Counted from the stretch's first letter, positions 1 to 8,842 are shown. The stretch is DNA of 13,578 nt from an uncultured Streptococcus sp. (GCF_905372115.1 NZ_CAJPNR010000052.1:1-13578); one strand, 5' to 3'. Program-made: numbers and translations. The notes: generated by a model from the letters alone, not told the origin.

Positions 1-611
1 AAATAACGAACCAGCTCAGCCTTGGAATAGAAAATCCGATCTGGAAAGCGATAGAGCTCTTCCTGACCATCCTCTATCAGCATGTCATAGGCCACGCTGC
101 CGTCTTTATGGTAGAAACGGCGCTGGTAGAGGGTGGCGGCGTCATTGTGAGGCGCGAAGTATTCACTGGCATAGCGGACATAGGAGAAATAATCCTTACG
201 AATCAATCTCCCCCGCGAGACATACTCTACATGCTCCACAAAGTCCTGGTCTTCCTGCCGCAGGTAGCAAGTGATAAACTGATCATCCTGCGTATAGAAA
301 TAGCGGACAATCTTGCCCTCCTTCTCAGAGCGCTCCGGCTGACCTGCGACTTGAGCCAGCACCTGGTCCAGCGTCACCGTCGTCGGTGCAATTTTGATAT
401 CAGTAAAATAGTTATAAAGCCAGATAACTTCCTCATCCAGAAAACCAATATTTTCCGTCAAATGCTGGATGTTATCCGCTAAAATCATATCCATAAAGAT
501 AAACTTAGCCGGCTGCTGGATCCTGCGCAGTAGCTGGGCCCGATAAGCTTGGGCGTATTCTACACCGCTGCTGGCCCAGCCGATGCCTAAGTTGATGTTA
601 TATACTGTCAT
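1..611 (-). CDS. gtfA: GtfA (Gtf1), SRR-adhesin O-GlcNAc transferase catalytic subunit, N-terminal part only
   Basis: The gene is cut by the left edge. Reading from the ATG at 611-609 gives 203 codons, beginning MTVYNINLGIGWASSGVEYA. Family knowledge: GtfA is the catalytic GT-B subunit (about 500 residues) that, with GtfB, transfers GlcNAc from UDP-GlcNAc to Ser/Thr of SRR adhesins in the cytoplasm. What is seen: the N-terminal beta-strand followed by the glycine-rich GIGWASSGVEYA loop (residues 9-20) typical of this subfamily. It is followed by a Tyr- and charge-rich stretch (about residues 60-200, e.g. YFYTQDDQF and RRFYHKDGSVAYDM) that matches the inserted beta-rich domain where GtfA contacts GtfB and acceptor. 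The C-terminal Rossmann domain is outside the window. The start follows the secA2 stop by 12 bp, and a GAGGAG ribosome site lies only 3 nt before the ATG. The open frame shows no stop in the visible part. gtfB is expected further left but is not seen. Confidence 0.93.
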   Translation of the reverse strand, partial: MTVYNINLGIGWASSGVEYAQAYRAQLLRRIQQPAKFIFMDMILADNIQHLTENIGFLDEEVIWLYNYFTDIKIAPTTVTLDQVLAQVAGQPERSEKEGKIVRYFYTQDDQFITCYLRQEDQDFVEHVEYVSRGRLIRKDYFSYVRYASEYFAPHNDAATLYQRRFYHKDGSVAYDMLIEDGQEELYRFPDRIFYSKAELVRY

Positions 612-623
612 ATTCTCCTCGTC

Positions 624-3005
624 TTACGGGAAGTACATAATGACTTCTCCTTTAGGGTTGAGTGCCAATTCACTCATCAAAAGATTCTTGACAATCTGCT
701 GTTTCATGCGCTCCTTCATATATTCAAAGCCATCGTAAGCCTCTTGGTAGTATTCTACCAGAGGATTTTTCATAGAGAAATGCTGGCCGCTCAAGGCTGT
801 CTTGAGCTGTTGCAGATAGTCTACCTGCTCGACCCAGTTCTCATCAATAGCCTTGAGAACGGACACCCGCTGAAAATGGGTAAAGAGATTGTCAGACTTG
901 AGATAAGCTTTCTTTGCCTGCAATTCCTGCTCGGCAATATCCTGCAAGAGCTCTGCAATTTTCTCCGGCGAATAAATATCGAAATCATAAGGAATACGCT
1001 CAGCATGATAGCTGAAATGGTCTAAAATAAAGCGATAGAGGTCTGCCCGCGTCTCATAGGACCGCTCATAAGCGGCCTGATGAATGACCTGACTGAGGAC
1101 ACGGCTGATTTCTTCGTCAATCCGCTCCTCAGCTTGAATCAAGCGATTGCGCTCAGCATAGGTAATCTCCCGCTGAATCTTCATACACTGAGCATATTCT
1201 AGCGTCATTCGACGGGATATCTTGGCGCTGCTTTCGCTAGCTCTCTGAGCCTTAACCACCAAGTGTCTGAAACGACGCTGTCCCAGCTGGACTGGATGCT
1301 GCTGAACTTCCTCGGTTGAGTAGTCCTTGTAGAACTTCTTAAGCCAGTCTGGCCCCCACTTCCTGAGCAGGTCATCCTCTAGCGAGATGAAGAACTTACT
1401 AATCCCCGGATCACCCTGGCGACCTGAACGGCCACGAATCTGTAGGTCAATCCGCTGGTTCTCCATCCGCTCAGTACCAATCACCACAAGACCGCCCAAA
1501 TCTGCGACACCTGATCCCAGCTTTATATCCGTCCCGCGGCCGGCCATGGATGTAGCCACTGTCACTGCACCTTTCTGCCCAGACTCAGCGATGATCTGCG
1601 CCTCACGGGCCGCATTGTTAGCATTGAGCAAGTTGTGGGCGATGCCTTCTCTCAGCAGTAGGGAAGAGTAAATCTCTGACATCTCCACTGAGCCGGTAAA
1701 AATCAAAAGCGGATTGCCTTGAGCATGGTAGTGCTTGACCTCGTCCAGTGAAGCAAAAACTTTTTCTGGCAGGGTCTGGTAAAGCTGATCTGGCAAGTCT
1801 TGGCGTATGACTGGCCGGTTAGTCGGGATCTTGATGACGGCCATGGAGTATGTTTCCATAAACTCGCTCTCCACGACCTTGCCGGTCCCAGTCATACCAG
1901 AGATTTTCCGGAAGAGGCGGAAGAGGTTCTGATAGGTGATGGAAGCCATGGCCCGTGTTTCCTCTGTCAGCGTGACATGTTCCTTGGCCTCAATGGCTTG
2001 GTGCTGGCCTCCCTGAAGCCGAGTCATTTCCAGCAGACGGCCGGTTGAGCGGTCCAGAAGCAGGACTTCTGCTTCTTTGTCGCCCTGCCGGACTACATAG
2101 TCCTTATCTTTCTTGTAAAGCTTGTGAGCCCGCAAAGCCAGATTTAGATGGCGAACCAACTCTTGATTTTCCTTGGAATAGAGATGCTCCAAGTCCAGAA
2201 AAGACTCTGCCGCCAGAATACCTTTCGAGGTCAGCCAGACTTCATTCTTCTCGTCATCGTAGTGGTAGTCCTCTTCTTCTTTCAAAGTCGTAATGAAGGT
2301 ATCCATGATACCATAGAAGTTTGACTGAACCCGAGGAGCACCAGAGATAACCAAAGGCACCTGAGCACTGTCCAAGAGAATGGAGTCAATCTCGTCTATG
2401 ATGACATAGTTGAAAGAACTAAGATATTGGCTATCCTTATTCTCTGCTAGATTTTCAATCAGATAGTCAAAGCCCAAGGCACTATTGGTCGTATAGACAA
2501 TATCCGCCTGGTAAATCAGCCGCTTCTGCTTGGGCGTCAAATTTTTAGTCTCATCTGCTACCACCGCAGCCTCAATAGTCAGCCCCAGAAAACGATAGAC
2601 CTGCCCCATTTCCTGAGCATCCCGCAGAGCCAGATAGGTATTGGTGGTCACCAACATAGCTCCTTGTCCAGACAGGGCATTGAGATAGAGCGGCATGGTA
2701 GCCGTCAGAGTCTTGCCCTCTCCTGTAGCCATCTCAGCGACATTGCCCTCATGGAGAACAATCGCCCCCATGACCTGAACATCGTAGGGAAACATGCCCA
2801 GTACCCGCTTGTCTGCTTCCCGCACCACAGCATAAGCCTCCGGCAGCAAGCCGTCTAAGGTCTCTCCTGCGGCTAATTTCTCCTTAAATTCCTGAGTTTT
2901 CTTCCGCAGCTCAGCGTCTGACAAACCAGCCATTTCTGACTCAAAGCTCTTGACTTTTGCTAAGATTTTCTTTAAGTGCTGCATGTGAAAATGATTTTTA
3001 ATCAT
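624..3005 (-). CDS. secA2: SecA2, accessory Sec translocase motor ATPase
   Basis: 793 residues. Family knowledge: SecA2 is the ATPase motor that drives the glycosylated SRR adhesin through SecY2. Motifs seen: Walker A GEGKT at residues 95-99, a DEAD-like box VIIDEIDS at about 201-208, TNRP at 395-398, TSMAGRGTDIKLG at about 485-497, and the helicase motif IRGRSGRQGDPG at about 523-534. In the usual SecA GTERHESRRIDNQ segment this protein reads GTERMENQRIDLQ. It is shorter than housekeeping SecA and ends LNPKGEVIMYFP, with no Cys/His zinc-binding tail, which supports the SecA2 assignment. The start MIKNHFH was chosen because an AGAGGAG site (3016-3010) sits 4 nt upstream. An internal Met at residue 8 has no such support. 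The start overlaps the asp3 stop by 8 bp, which suggests translational coupling. gtfA follows after 12 bp. Confidence 0.97.
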   Translation of the reverse strand: MIKNHFHMQHLKKILAKVKSFESEMAGLSDAELRKKTQEFKEKLAAGETLDGLLPEAYAVVREADKRVLGMFPYDVQVMGAIVLHEGNVAEMATGEGKTLTATMPLYLNALSGQGAMLVTTNTYLALRDAQEMGQVYRFLGLTIEAAVVADETKNLTPKQKRLIYQADIVYTTNSALGFDYLIENLAENKDSQYLSSFNYVIIDEIDSILLDSAQVPLVISGAPRVQSNFYGIMDTFITTLKEEEDYHYDDEKNEVWLTSKGILAAESFLDLEHLYSKENQELVRHLNLALRAHKLYKKDKDYVVRQGDKEAEVLLLDRSTGRLLEMTRLQGGQHQAIEAKEHVTLTEETRAMASITYQNLFRLFRKISGMTGTGKVVESEFMETYSMAVIKIPTNRPVIRQDLPDQLYQTLPEKVFASLDEVKHYHAQGNPLLIFTGSVEMSEIYSSLLLREGIAHNLLNANNAAREAQIIAESGQKGAVTVATSMAGRGTDIKLGSGVADLGGLVVIGTERMENQRIDLQIRGRSGRQGDPGISKFFISLEDDLLRKWGPDWLKKFYKDYSTEEVQQHPVQLGQRRFRHLVVKAQRASESSAKISRRMTLEYAQCMKIQREITYAERNRLIQAEERIDEEISRVLSQVIHQAAYERSYETRADLYRFILDHFSYHAERIPYDFDIYSPEKIAELLQDIAEQELQAKKAYLKSDNLFTHFQRVSVLKAIDENWVEQVDYLQQLKTALSGQHFSMKNPLVEYYQEAYDGFEYMKERMKQQIVKNLLMSELALNPKGEVIMYFP

Positions 3006-3477
3006 CAGACTCCTCTATGATTTGGTCAATGTTTAGGCAATGAAACTCTAAGGACTCAACTCCTGCACTCAGCAGCTGAACCTTATAGCTATAGGCTTCG
3101 TTGGGGTAGGTAAAGATCATACTCTCCGAGCGCTCCACTTGATTGCTGATTTCTTTATCATAGCGGTCAAAGAAGATGATTTTCAGAAAGACGCTAGCTT
3201 CAGGATAAGTGGTCATATCTCTAGACAGGCCGTAGCGAGCTCCCTTTTTGAGCAAGGGGAGAGCAGGTACCTGCCGGTCTCGCTGATAGTTCCATTTGGA
3301 AGACCATTCATGGATGGTCTGGCCAGAAGCCATTAGTTTATTTTCAAAAAATACATGTGAAGGGGAATGAATAATAAGGGTAGTGCCGTAGAGATAGGTA
3401 AAGTCAGTCATTTTACCAGCTGCCGAAACCCCTCTCAGCTCTCCCCAGTAAATGCCCTTTCTTTTTTGAATTTTCAT
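2998..3477 (-). CDS. asp3: Asp3, accessory Sec system protein
   Basis: 159 residues from the ATG at 3477-3475, beginning MKIQKRKGIYWGELRG and ending IIEESDD. Family knowledge: Asp3 is an essential small partner of Asp1 and Asp2; the Asp1-3 complex is required for SRR-adhesin export and binds the adhesin and SecA2. The protein is soluble, beta-rich and aromatic-rich, with no signal peptide or membrane segment. An upstream in-frame start at 3531 would add 18 residues, but that would place it deep inside asp2. The chosen ATG forms a classic 4-nt ATGA overlap with the asp2 TGA stop and has GGGAG (3488-3484) 6 nt upstream. Its own stop lies 8 bp inside secA2, so asp2, asp3 and secA2 are chained by overlaps. 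Confidence 0.93.
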   Translation of the reverse strand: MKIQKRKGIYWGELRGVSAAGKMTDFTYLYGTTLIIHSPSHVFFENKLMASGQTIHEWSSKWNYQRDRQVPALPLLKKGARYGLSRDMTTYPEASVFLKIIFFDRYDKEISNQVERSESMIFTYPNEAYSYKVQLLSAGVESLEFHCLNIDQIIEESDD

Positions 3478-5003
3478 TTCTTTCTCCCAAATTCCTTTTC
3501 CAATATCATTCGATAGTAATTCATGAACCAAGACACAGACACAGCTAAGTCGTCATTATGGCGTCCAGGGACACCTCTGCTAATCAGTTTGGCCTCAGTC
3601 AGATGAAGAGCCGCTACTAGGTCCTCATAGGCCGTCGGATCATAGTCTTCTTCCTTCATGTAGGCGATACCAAAGGTCGTCCGGCTGAAATCAGCCTTCT
3701 CAAACTTACGCCAGTAGCGGCGATTCAGCTCCTCTACATGCTCCTTGTCTTTGCCACCGGTGTGACGGTGAAGGACATCTAGAGCCGTCGGAAAGACCTC
3801 GGGCAGGCGTAAGCGACCACGTTGGGCAATAGTGCCTAGATTTCCCAAGGGCTTGGACAAAACGATAGCCCGCGGACGAAACTCCGATCCGTAATAAACC
3901 GCACCGTAGGTCCCCATTGACATCCCCGACAGGATTAGGTCCCGCTCGGTAAAGCCCAGAAAGTCCAAATGCTCTTGGATAATCTTATGAATACTGCTCT
4001 CCAGCTCCTGACTGCCCAGATAGAACATACCTCCATCCACGCGCGGATCAGAAAACAAGAGAAAAGGACAGCCCAGACTCCGCATCATTCCGAAGCCCTC
4101 GAAGCCTTCCGCCCGACGGTAACCAGAAAAATAAACAGCCAAGGGCGGCTTCAAATCTCCCGGATAAAAGAAGTAATTAATCTCCTGACGGTGGCTGTCG
4201 CGGAGAATCTTTCCACCCAGGACATACTTGCCAAACTCATAGCGAGTTAAGCGCTGATGCAGAGCCCCGACCTGAATCCGCCCCTCGCCTCTAGCCTCCA
4301 GACTGACACCCAGATAGGAAGTAAAGTCATTGTCCAGAACCATGGATTCCCGCATGTCCTCTTCTGTGAAAATAGTCTCGCGAGCAATATCTGCAGTCGA
4401 GCCTTCCTGGATATTATAGAGGCGCAGCCGCAGCTCACAGCTGCCGGACTTTTCATATTCAAGCCAGAGTTCAACTGGATTGAACTTATTGGCAATAATA
4501 TTGTATTTCCAAGACAGGATTGGCTGAAAGTCCTGACCAAAGTCACCTTCCAGCTCCAGATTTTCATAGCCATTGTAGCAAATCTTGCCCCGAAATCCGG
4601 GACTGACCACCATATCAAGCGGGGTCATCTTATCGCCATACTGGCCGGAAAAGAGAGCCTTGGACAGCTTGCGGAGCAGGTCAGCTCGATCGCTCATATC
4701 CGTTGGCTGAGCACAGTGACGCTTAAGGAAGTACTCAATATCCGCTTCCTGGGTTTCCTGTTCCTGATCATAGAAAACTGTATAAGGAATAATCTTGGAC
4801 TCAATCATAAACAAATCTGGAATCCGACGCAGGTCGTCCACCAGAATCGCATCAAACTTGACAATCTTATCCATTTCCATGACCTTTTTGATGGCTAGAT
4901 TGGAGTTAGGAAAGAAATAATACCAGGCCATATTGTCTGGAATGGCAAGCTCCTTGCTCCAGTCGCTTGATCCAATCTGTAAGATTTTCAGCTTATTTTG
5001 CAT
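3474..5003 (-). CDS. asp2: Asp2, accessory Sec protein and GlcNAc O-acetyltransferase
   Basis: 509 residues from the ATG at 5003-5001 (MQNKLKILQIGSSDW). Family knowledge: Asp2 has an alpha/beta-hydrolase fold, is needed for adhesin export with Asp1 and Asp3, and O-acetylates GlcNAc on the SRR glycan. What is seen: a nucleophile elbow GMSMGTYGA with Ser362, an acidic residue Glu452 in MKEEDYDP, and His482 in GVPGRHNDD, in this start's numbering. These equal the Ser362/Glu452/His482 triad I recall for S. gordonii Asp2, which supports both the function and the start. A longer frame opens at 5039 (12 extra residues), but the 5003 start has AAGGAGG at 5016-5010 with a 6-nt spacer. The gene overlaps the end of asp1 by 11 bp and the start of asp3 by 4 bp. 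No signal peptide or membrane segment is visible, as expected for a cytosolic protein. Confidence 0.95.
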   Translation of the reverse strand: MQNKLKILQIGSSDWSKELAIPDNMAWYYFFPNSNLAIKKVMEMDKIVKFDAILVDDLRRIPDLFMIESKIIPYTVFYDQEQETQEADIEYFLKRHCAQPTDMSDRADLLRKLSKALFSGQYGDKMTPLDMVVSPGFRGKICYNGYENLELEGDFGQDFQPILSWKYNIIANKFNPVELWLEYEKSGSCELRLRLYNIQEGSTADIARETIFTEEDMRESMVLDNDFTSYLGVSLEARGEGRIQVGALHQRLTRYEFGKYVLGGKILRDSHRQEINYFFYPGDLKPPLAVYFSGYRRAEGFEGFGMMRSLGCPFLLFSDPRVDGGMFYLGSQELESSIHKIIQEHLDFLGFTERDLILSGMSMGTYGAVYYGSEFRPRAIVLSKPLGNLGTIAQRGRLRLPEVFPTALDVLHRHTGGKDKEHVEELNRRYWRKFEKADFSRTTFGIAYMKEEDYDPTAYEDLVAALHLTEAKLISRGVPGRHNDDLAVSVSWFMNYYRMILEKEFGRKK

Positions 5004-6573
5004 TCTCAGCCTCCTTGAGCCACTGCTCCCACCGGCCAATCAGCTCCAGACCAGTATTATGATGGATTTTTTCAATGGAATAAATCAGGGCCTGGTTCCA
5101 ATTTTTCAAACCTTCCAAGTAATAGTCTGCAGCAGTCGGCAGATCAGAGATAGAGTCCAAGATGTAGCCATTTTGCAGATGGGTCACATAGTCTGAGCCC
5201 ACCAGATTGATCTGCGGAATCCCAGCAGAAATCCCAGCAATCTGTGTATAGAGATTGGGCTGCTCACTCAGGTCAATGATTAACCGTGTATCATCCAGCT
5301 CCTGAATCAAGCTGAGCTCGTCCGTGATATTCTTAATGGTGAAACGGAGATCCTGCTCCTGATTTTCCAGCAGGGCATTCTCAGCCTGCTCACTGCGGCG
5401 GTAGTTCTTGACAAATTCATAGCGATTCAGATACTCATCAATAACCTCCTGCACCTTGGTCTCCACCTTTTGGATTCCTTCCTGCCAAGCATTGTAAACA
5501 CCGATAGTCAGCTCCGTATCCGGATGCTTGGCCACATAGTGGAGAACCTTGAAAACGGCATAGTCATTAAGCCCCTCTTCCAGATTAATCTGATAAAAAA
5601 TCTTGGATTCGCGGCGGCGTTGGCTCTTGCCCAGCTGCAGACGGGTATCAAAAGGCGACAGGTAATGCACCTTCTGAGCCTGCCCAGGCAGGTAACGCTG
5701 AATAACCTTCTTGAAGTCCATACGATCAGTCAAGACTAAATCCGCCTGCTGTAAATCTGCTCCTAAAACTGGCCAATCCACTGTATGATTGCGCTCGTGG
5801 AAAAAGCTGAGAATGATTTGAACATTCTTGGGCAATAAGCGCAAAATGGCTTGAGTGTATAAGGGATGCGCTGCTAGGACAAACCGGCTGTCCTCTCCTG
5901 CATTGCGCTCGATATAGTGGCCCAATTTCTCCAAGATCAAGTCCGGCATCCGCTCATACTCCAGCTTATCAAAGTCCAGTAAGTAAGCAGGATTGACCTC
6001 TATCCGACTGTCGTCAGGCTTGAGATGCTCACGAATCCGCCAGTCACCATCCGGCTGCAGGTAGTCCTGATAAAGGGGCTGACCATCTTCATAATAGGTG
6101 ATACTGGAGACAAAGCCCCGGTCATCAAAGATATAAAACTTGTCCAGCTGGTCATCCTTGAAAAACTTGATGAAGCTGATAAAGCCTTCTACTCCAAACT
6201 CGACATGGGCATAGAGCTGTCCCTGCCTGCGGACCATGATTAGAAAGGGCGTATAGACAAACTCACAGTCTGGTTCCCAGTCCAGATCCTTGATTTGCAG
6301 TACTTGCATTTCTTTAGACTGGATTCCCTGAATCTCATCAAAGACCGAGTAATAGTCCGTCTCAAAAATATCCTGCCGATGCAAGAGGTAACGGGCATGC
6401 GGCATATAGGCTGGCAAAAGCAGCTGGACTGGCAAATTTTCACTTTGAAAAATCCGAATCTGATGAATCGAGTCATCAAACTCCAGTCGCTGCATGGAGC
6501 GGTACCAAGGGACAATATCCCGGTGCCAAACCCGATCCCCACTGCCACTCCATGAAGGAATAAAGTAATACAT
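4993..6573 (-). CDS. asp1: Asp1, accessory Sec system protein
   Basis: 526 residues, MYYFIPSWSGSGDRVWHRDI to AENAK. Family knowledge: Asp1 has a GT-B-like fold resembling glycosyltransferases but acts in transport, binding acceptor sugars and partners Asp2 and Asp3. What is seen: an N-terminal half with FIPSW, LVLTDRMDF-type Rossmann strands around residues 240-300, and a C-terminal half with TIGVYNAWQEG, TRLIIDLSEQPNLYTQIAGISAGIPQINL and IGRWEQWLKE. The length matches the family. The start is preceded by TAGGAG, in which the TAG is the secY2 stop codon, so termination of secY2 and the asp1 ribosome site overlap; the gap from stop to ATG is only 8 bp. The 3' end overlaps asp2 by 11 bp. There is no signal peptide or membrane segment. 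Confidence 0.95.
   Translation of the reverse strand: MYYFIPSWSGSGDRVWHRDIVPWYRSMQRLEFDDSIHQIRIFQSENLPVQLLLPAYMPHARYLLHRQDIFETDYYSVFDEIQGIQSKEMQVLQIKDLDWEPDCEFVYTPFLIMVRRQGQLYAHVEFGVEGFISFIKFFKDDQLDKFYIFDDRGFVSSITYYEDGQPLYQDYLQPDGDWRIREHLKPDDSRIEVNPAYLLDFDKLEYERMPDLILEKLGHYIERNAGEDSRFVLAAHPLYTQAILRLLPKNVQIILSFFHERNHTVDWPVLGADLQQADLVLTDRMDFKKVIQRYLPGQAQKVHYLSPFDTRLQLGKSQRRRESKIFYQINLEEGLNDYAVFKVLHYVAKHPDTELTIGVYNAWQEGIQKVETKVQEVIDEYLNRYEFVKNYRRSEQAENALLENQEQDLRFTIKNITDELSLIQELDDTRLIIDLSEQPNLYTQIAGISAGIPQINLVGSDYVTHLQNGYILDSISDLPTAADYYLEGLKNWNQALIYSIEKIHHNTGLELIGRWEQWLKEAENAK
5010..5016 (-). promoter_or_regulatory. Ribosome binding site deciding the asp2 start
   Basis: AAGGAGG on the minus strand, 6 nt before the ATG at 5003, inside the 3' end of asp1. 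It favours the 509-residue Asp2 over the longer frame opening at 5039. Confidence 0.85.
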
Positions 6574-6578
6574 AGTTT

Positions 6579-6584
6579 CTCCTA
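6579..6584 (-). promoter_or_regulatory. asp1 ribosome site overlapping the secY2 stop codon
   Basis: The minus strand reads TAGGAG, where TAG (6584-6582) ends secY2 and AGGAG serves asp1, whose ATG is 5 nt on. Ribosomes ending secY2 would sit on the asp1 initiation site, which suggests coupled translation. Confidence 0.8.
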
Positions 6585-7805
6585 CAACAATGAACGATAA
6601 CGGTCATTAAGCGTCAAGGCATCCACCTCGTCCTTAATAGAAAAGACCATCCCGATAAAAATCATAAAAATCCCCGGAATCATACTGAGCCGCAGATAGC
6701 GAATGTCCAGAAGCACCACCAACATAGGCAGGCCAGAAATCAGGATAAGATAGAAAGCCCCCACTAGTGCAAAATAAGTCACCAAACCATTGATATAGCG
6801 ACGGGTTGCTCCTCCCGGATAAACATTTTCAATATACTCTCCACTCTTTTGCATCCGCTCAGCAATCTGGTCGCCACTGATATTGATAAAGGCGAAGGCC
6901 AGTGCCAGAATGAAAATAGTCAACAGATAGAGAATAAACCAAGCTGGACTTCCCATAGACAGCGCTTCTATCCACTGCTCAATCAGCTGATTGTTCGGCT
7001 GAAGAAAGTGGATAATCAAAAGGAAATACTGGGGAATGCTGACCAAGGTCATAGCGTACATAATCGGCATCCCACCAGCAGGATTAAGACGGATATCCAG
7101 ATAAGAGTATTTCTTAAATCGATTATGGATATTGATCTTATTGACTGGAATTCGGTACTTGGAGCGCTCGACTGTCACAGCCAGATAGAGAAAGACAAGG
7201 CTGAAAACCAGCAGAAAGGCCAGCCAAAGTGAAGAAATATTCAGCTCCTTAATGGAGTTCCAAATATCCTGCGGAATGTAGGCAATCATGCTGGCCATGA
7301 CAATCATGATGGAGCCACCCAATCCCATGGCAGCATTCAAATCCGTCAGCCAGATGAGAAAGTAAGTCCCAGCCATCAAGACCAAGGTATCTAAGACGAT
7401 AATCGTAATCATATCCACCCCACCTGCTTCTTGCAGTGGCAGGTTTAGGACCAGTGCCACAGACTGTATCAAGGCAATGACCAAAGTCAGCAGCATCCGC
7501 CGCCTTTCCTGCACTTCCAGAGGGAGCTTACTCAAGCCTAGGCGCTTGGACACAGCAAACATCTGCCAGATCAGCATAGAGGACATCCAAGGAGACAGGC
7601 CGACAGAAAAGAGCGACATACTGCGTAGATTTCCCCCCATCAGGGCTGTCGCATAGTTCAAGGTCGTAGAGGTTCCGTCCATGGCAGCTGCCTTACTCAT
7701 ATCGATGAAAGGCAGGGTCAGCTTGGTTCCCAAGACATAGATAAATAAGAAAAATAAGGTCCACAGAAACTTCTTGATAATGACCGGTTTAAAAAATGAC
7801 TTCAC
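6582..7805 (-). CDS. secY2: SecY2, accessory Sec translocon channel
   Basis: 407 residues. Family knowledge: SecY2 is the dedicated membrane channel for SRR adhesins; it is SecY-like with about ten transmembrane helices and has shorter cytosolic loops than SecY. What is seen: hydrophobic helices near residues 12-32, 62-82, 103-123, 132-153, 160-177, 191-213, 245-268, 287-309, 341-361 and 368-390. There is a plug-region-like segment with SVGLSPWMSSMLIWQM (67-82), matching the SecY 'LGI.PYI.ASI..Q' region. The basic loop NRFKKYSYLDIRLNPAGGMPIMYA (228-251) and the loop SGDQIAERMQKSGEYIENVYPG (310-331) match SecA-contacting loops in SecY. The start codon is GTG, supported by GAGGAG (7816-7811) with a 5-nt spacer. 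nss lies 32 bp upstream and asp1 8 bp downstream. Confidence 0.95.
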   Translation of the reverse strand: MKSFFKPVIIKKFLWTLFFLFIYVLGTKLTLPFIDMSKAAAMDGTSTTLNYATALMGGNLRSMSLFSVGLSPWMSSMLIWQMFAVSKRLGLSKLPLEVQERRRMLLTLVIALIQSVALVLNLPLQEAGGVDMITIIVLDTLVLMAGTYFLIWLTDLNAAMGLGGSIMIVMASMIAYIPQDIWNSIKELNISSLWLAFLLVFSLVFLYLAVTVERSKYRIPVNKINIHNRFKKYSYLDIRLNPAGGMPIMYAMTLVSIPQYFLLIIHFLQPNNQLIEQWIEALSMGSPAWFILYLLTIFILALAFAFINISGDQIAERMQKSGEYIENVYPGGATRRYINGLVTYFALVGAFYLILISGLPMLVVLLDIRYLRLSMIPGIFMIFIGMVFSIKDEVDALTLNDRYRSLL

Positions 7806-7810
7806 ACTGA

Positions 7811-7816
7811 CTCCTC
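7811..7816 (-). promoter_or_regulatory. Ribosome binding site for the secY2 GTG start
   Basis: GAGGAG on the minus strand, 5 nt before GTG at 7805-7803. An ATG at 7819-7817 overlaps this region but is in another frame, so the GTG is the supported start. Confidence 0.8.
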
Positions 7817-7837
7817 ATGACGATGGCTGGAAAGGCT

Positions 7838-8842
7838 CTAAGATAAGACTTCCATCACCGCATCTACTAAGACTTTCTTGCTAAAATAACCTTCCTTGAG
7901 CAGGAAAGAGAACTTTCTAACCCGCTCGACCATAGCCTGATATTCCTCTGCAGTCAGATTTTCAACGATCCGACTGGCCTCTTCCAGACTGTCTACTACA
8001 AAGCCCAGACCGCGCTCGCGAATCAGCTCTGCATTGGACAGGTAAGAAGGGACGATGACCGGAATCCCAGCTGCCAGATAGGTGGCAGACTTATGAGAGA
8101 TATTGAGACCGTAGTATTCCGGCTCGTCTGCTGGATTTTCCTCAACACCCCAGACCAGCCCCAGACCGCCCTTGGACAGCTCCAAGAGCAACTCTGGCCG
8201 GCTGACCCAGCCGCGATAGCTGACATTGGCCTCTGGATTTAACTCTTCCTCAGGCGAAAAAATCTCCAGCGGCGTAGCATAAGACCAATTAATCAGATGT
8301 GGAAAACGCTCCACACTTCCGGCAAAATACAGCTTAGGTGCAAACTGAGGCTGGTGCAGGGGCAAATCATAGGGATGATCCCACATGCGTTGGACCAAAA
8401 TCTTGTCCACCGTCAGCCCCTCTGCCACTAGCTTATCCCGCATCTGCTCAGAAGGCACGATGACCGCATCTGACTGATTGTACATATCGATATACTCCGG
8501 CATCAGATAGTAGTTTGACGGGAACATCAGCGGCGGTACATCATGGATAAAGGTAATCAACTTGGCCTGCAAAATCTTGAGCTTGCTGATAAAGGCCTGG
8601 TCAAACTCCCGACCGTTCCAAGTCGGCGATTGATAGATAACCACATCGCCATAGCCCACACTAGCCATGATACCGTCCAGACGACGACTGAGCTCCGACT
8701 GGCTATCGCTGTAAATATCGTAAAAATAAAAACTCAGTTCATTGAAGCCCAGCTGCTTGGCTAGCTTGGTCACATCATTCTGGGCAATCAAAGCCGTACT
8801 CTGGCCAGACATACCGTATAGATTGGTAATATTAACTTTCAT
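7838..8842 (-). CDS. nss: Nss/Gtf3-type glucosyltransferase of SRR adhesin
   Basis: 334 residues, MKVNITNLYGMSGQSTALIA to AVMEVLS. Family knowledge: Nss (Gtf3) is a GT-B enzyme that adds glucose from UDP-glucose to the protein-linked GlcNAc made by GtfA/GtfB. What is seen: an N-terminal half with GDVVIYQSPTWNGREF (65-80) and ITFIHDVPPLMF (96-107), and a C-terminal Rossmann half with LYFAGSVERFP (171-181), GGLGLVWG (225-232) and the nucleotide-sugar pocket YYGLNISHKSATYLAAGIPVIVP (about 243-265). The glycine/proline-rich start loop (LYGMSGQ) resembles the acceptor-side loop of this family. The ribosome site is weak (AGAAAAAG only), unusual beside the strong sites of its neighbours. gly ends 16 bp upstream, so re-initiation after gly is possible. 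The name follows gene order and motifs. Confidence 0.92.
   Translation of the reverse strand: MKVNITNLYGMSGQSTALIAQNDVTKLAKQLGFNELSFYFYDIYSDSQSELSRRLDGIMASVGYGDVVIYQSPTWNGREFDQAFISKLKILQAKLITFIHDVPPLMFPSNYYLMPEYIDMYNQSDAVIVPSEQMRDKLVAEGLTVDKILVQRMWDHPYDLPLHQPQFAPKLYFAGSVERFPHLINWSYATPLEIFSPEEELNPEANVSYRGWVSRPELLLELSKGGLGLVWGVEENPADEPEYYGLNISHKSATYLAAGIPVIVPSYLSNAELIRERGLGFVVDSLEEASRIVENLTAEEYQAMVERVRKFSFLLKEGYFSKKVLVDAVMEVLS

Noticed and set aside
108..482. 124-codon plus-strand open frame
   Set aside because: Antisense to gtfA, whose minus-strand reading gives a clear GtfA N-terminus.
2984..3005. Alternative SecA2 start at the Met in MQHLKK
   Set aside because: The upstream ATG at 3005 has a well-placed AGAGGAG, and no comparable site precedes the internal Met.
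4257..4898. 213-codon open frame on the plus strand
   Set aside because: It lies wholly antisense to asp2, has no ribosome site or recognisable motif, and its length follows from the codon bias of asp2.
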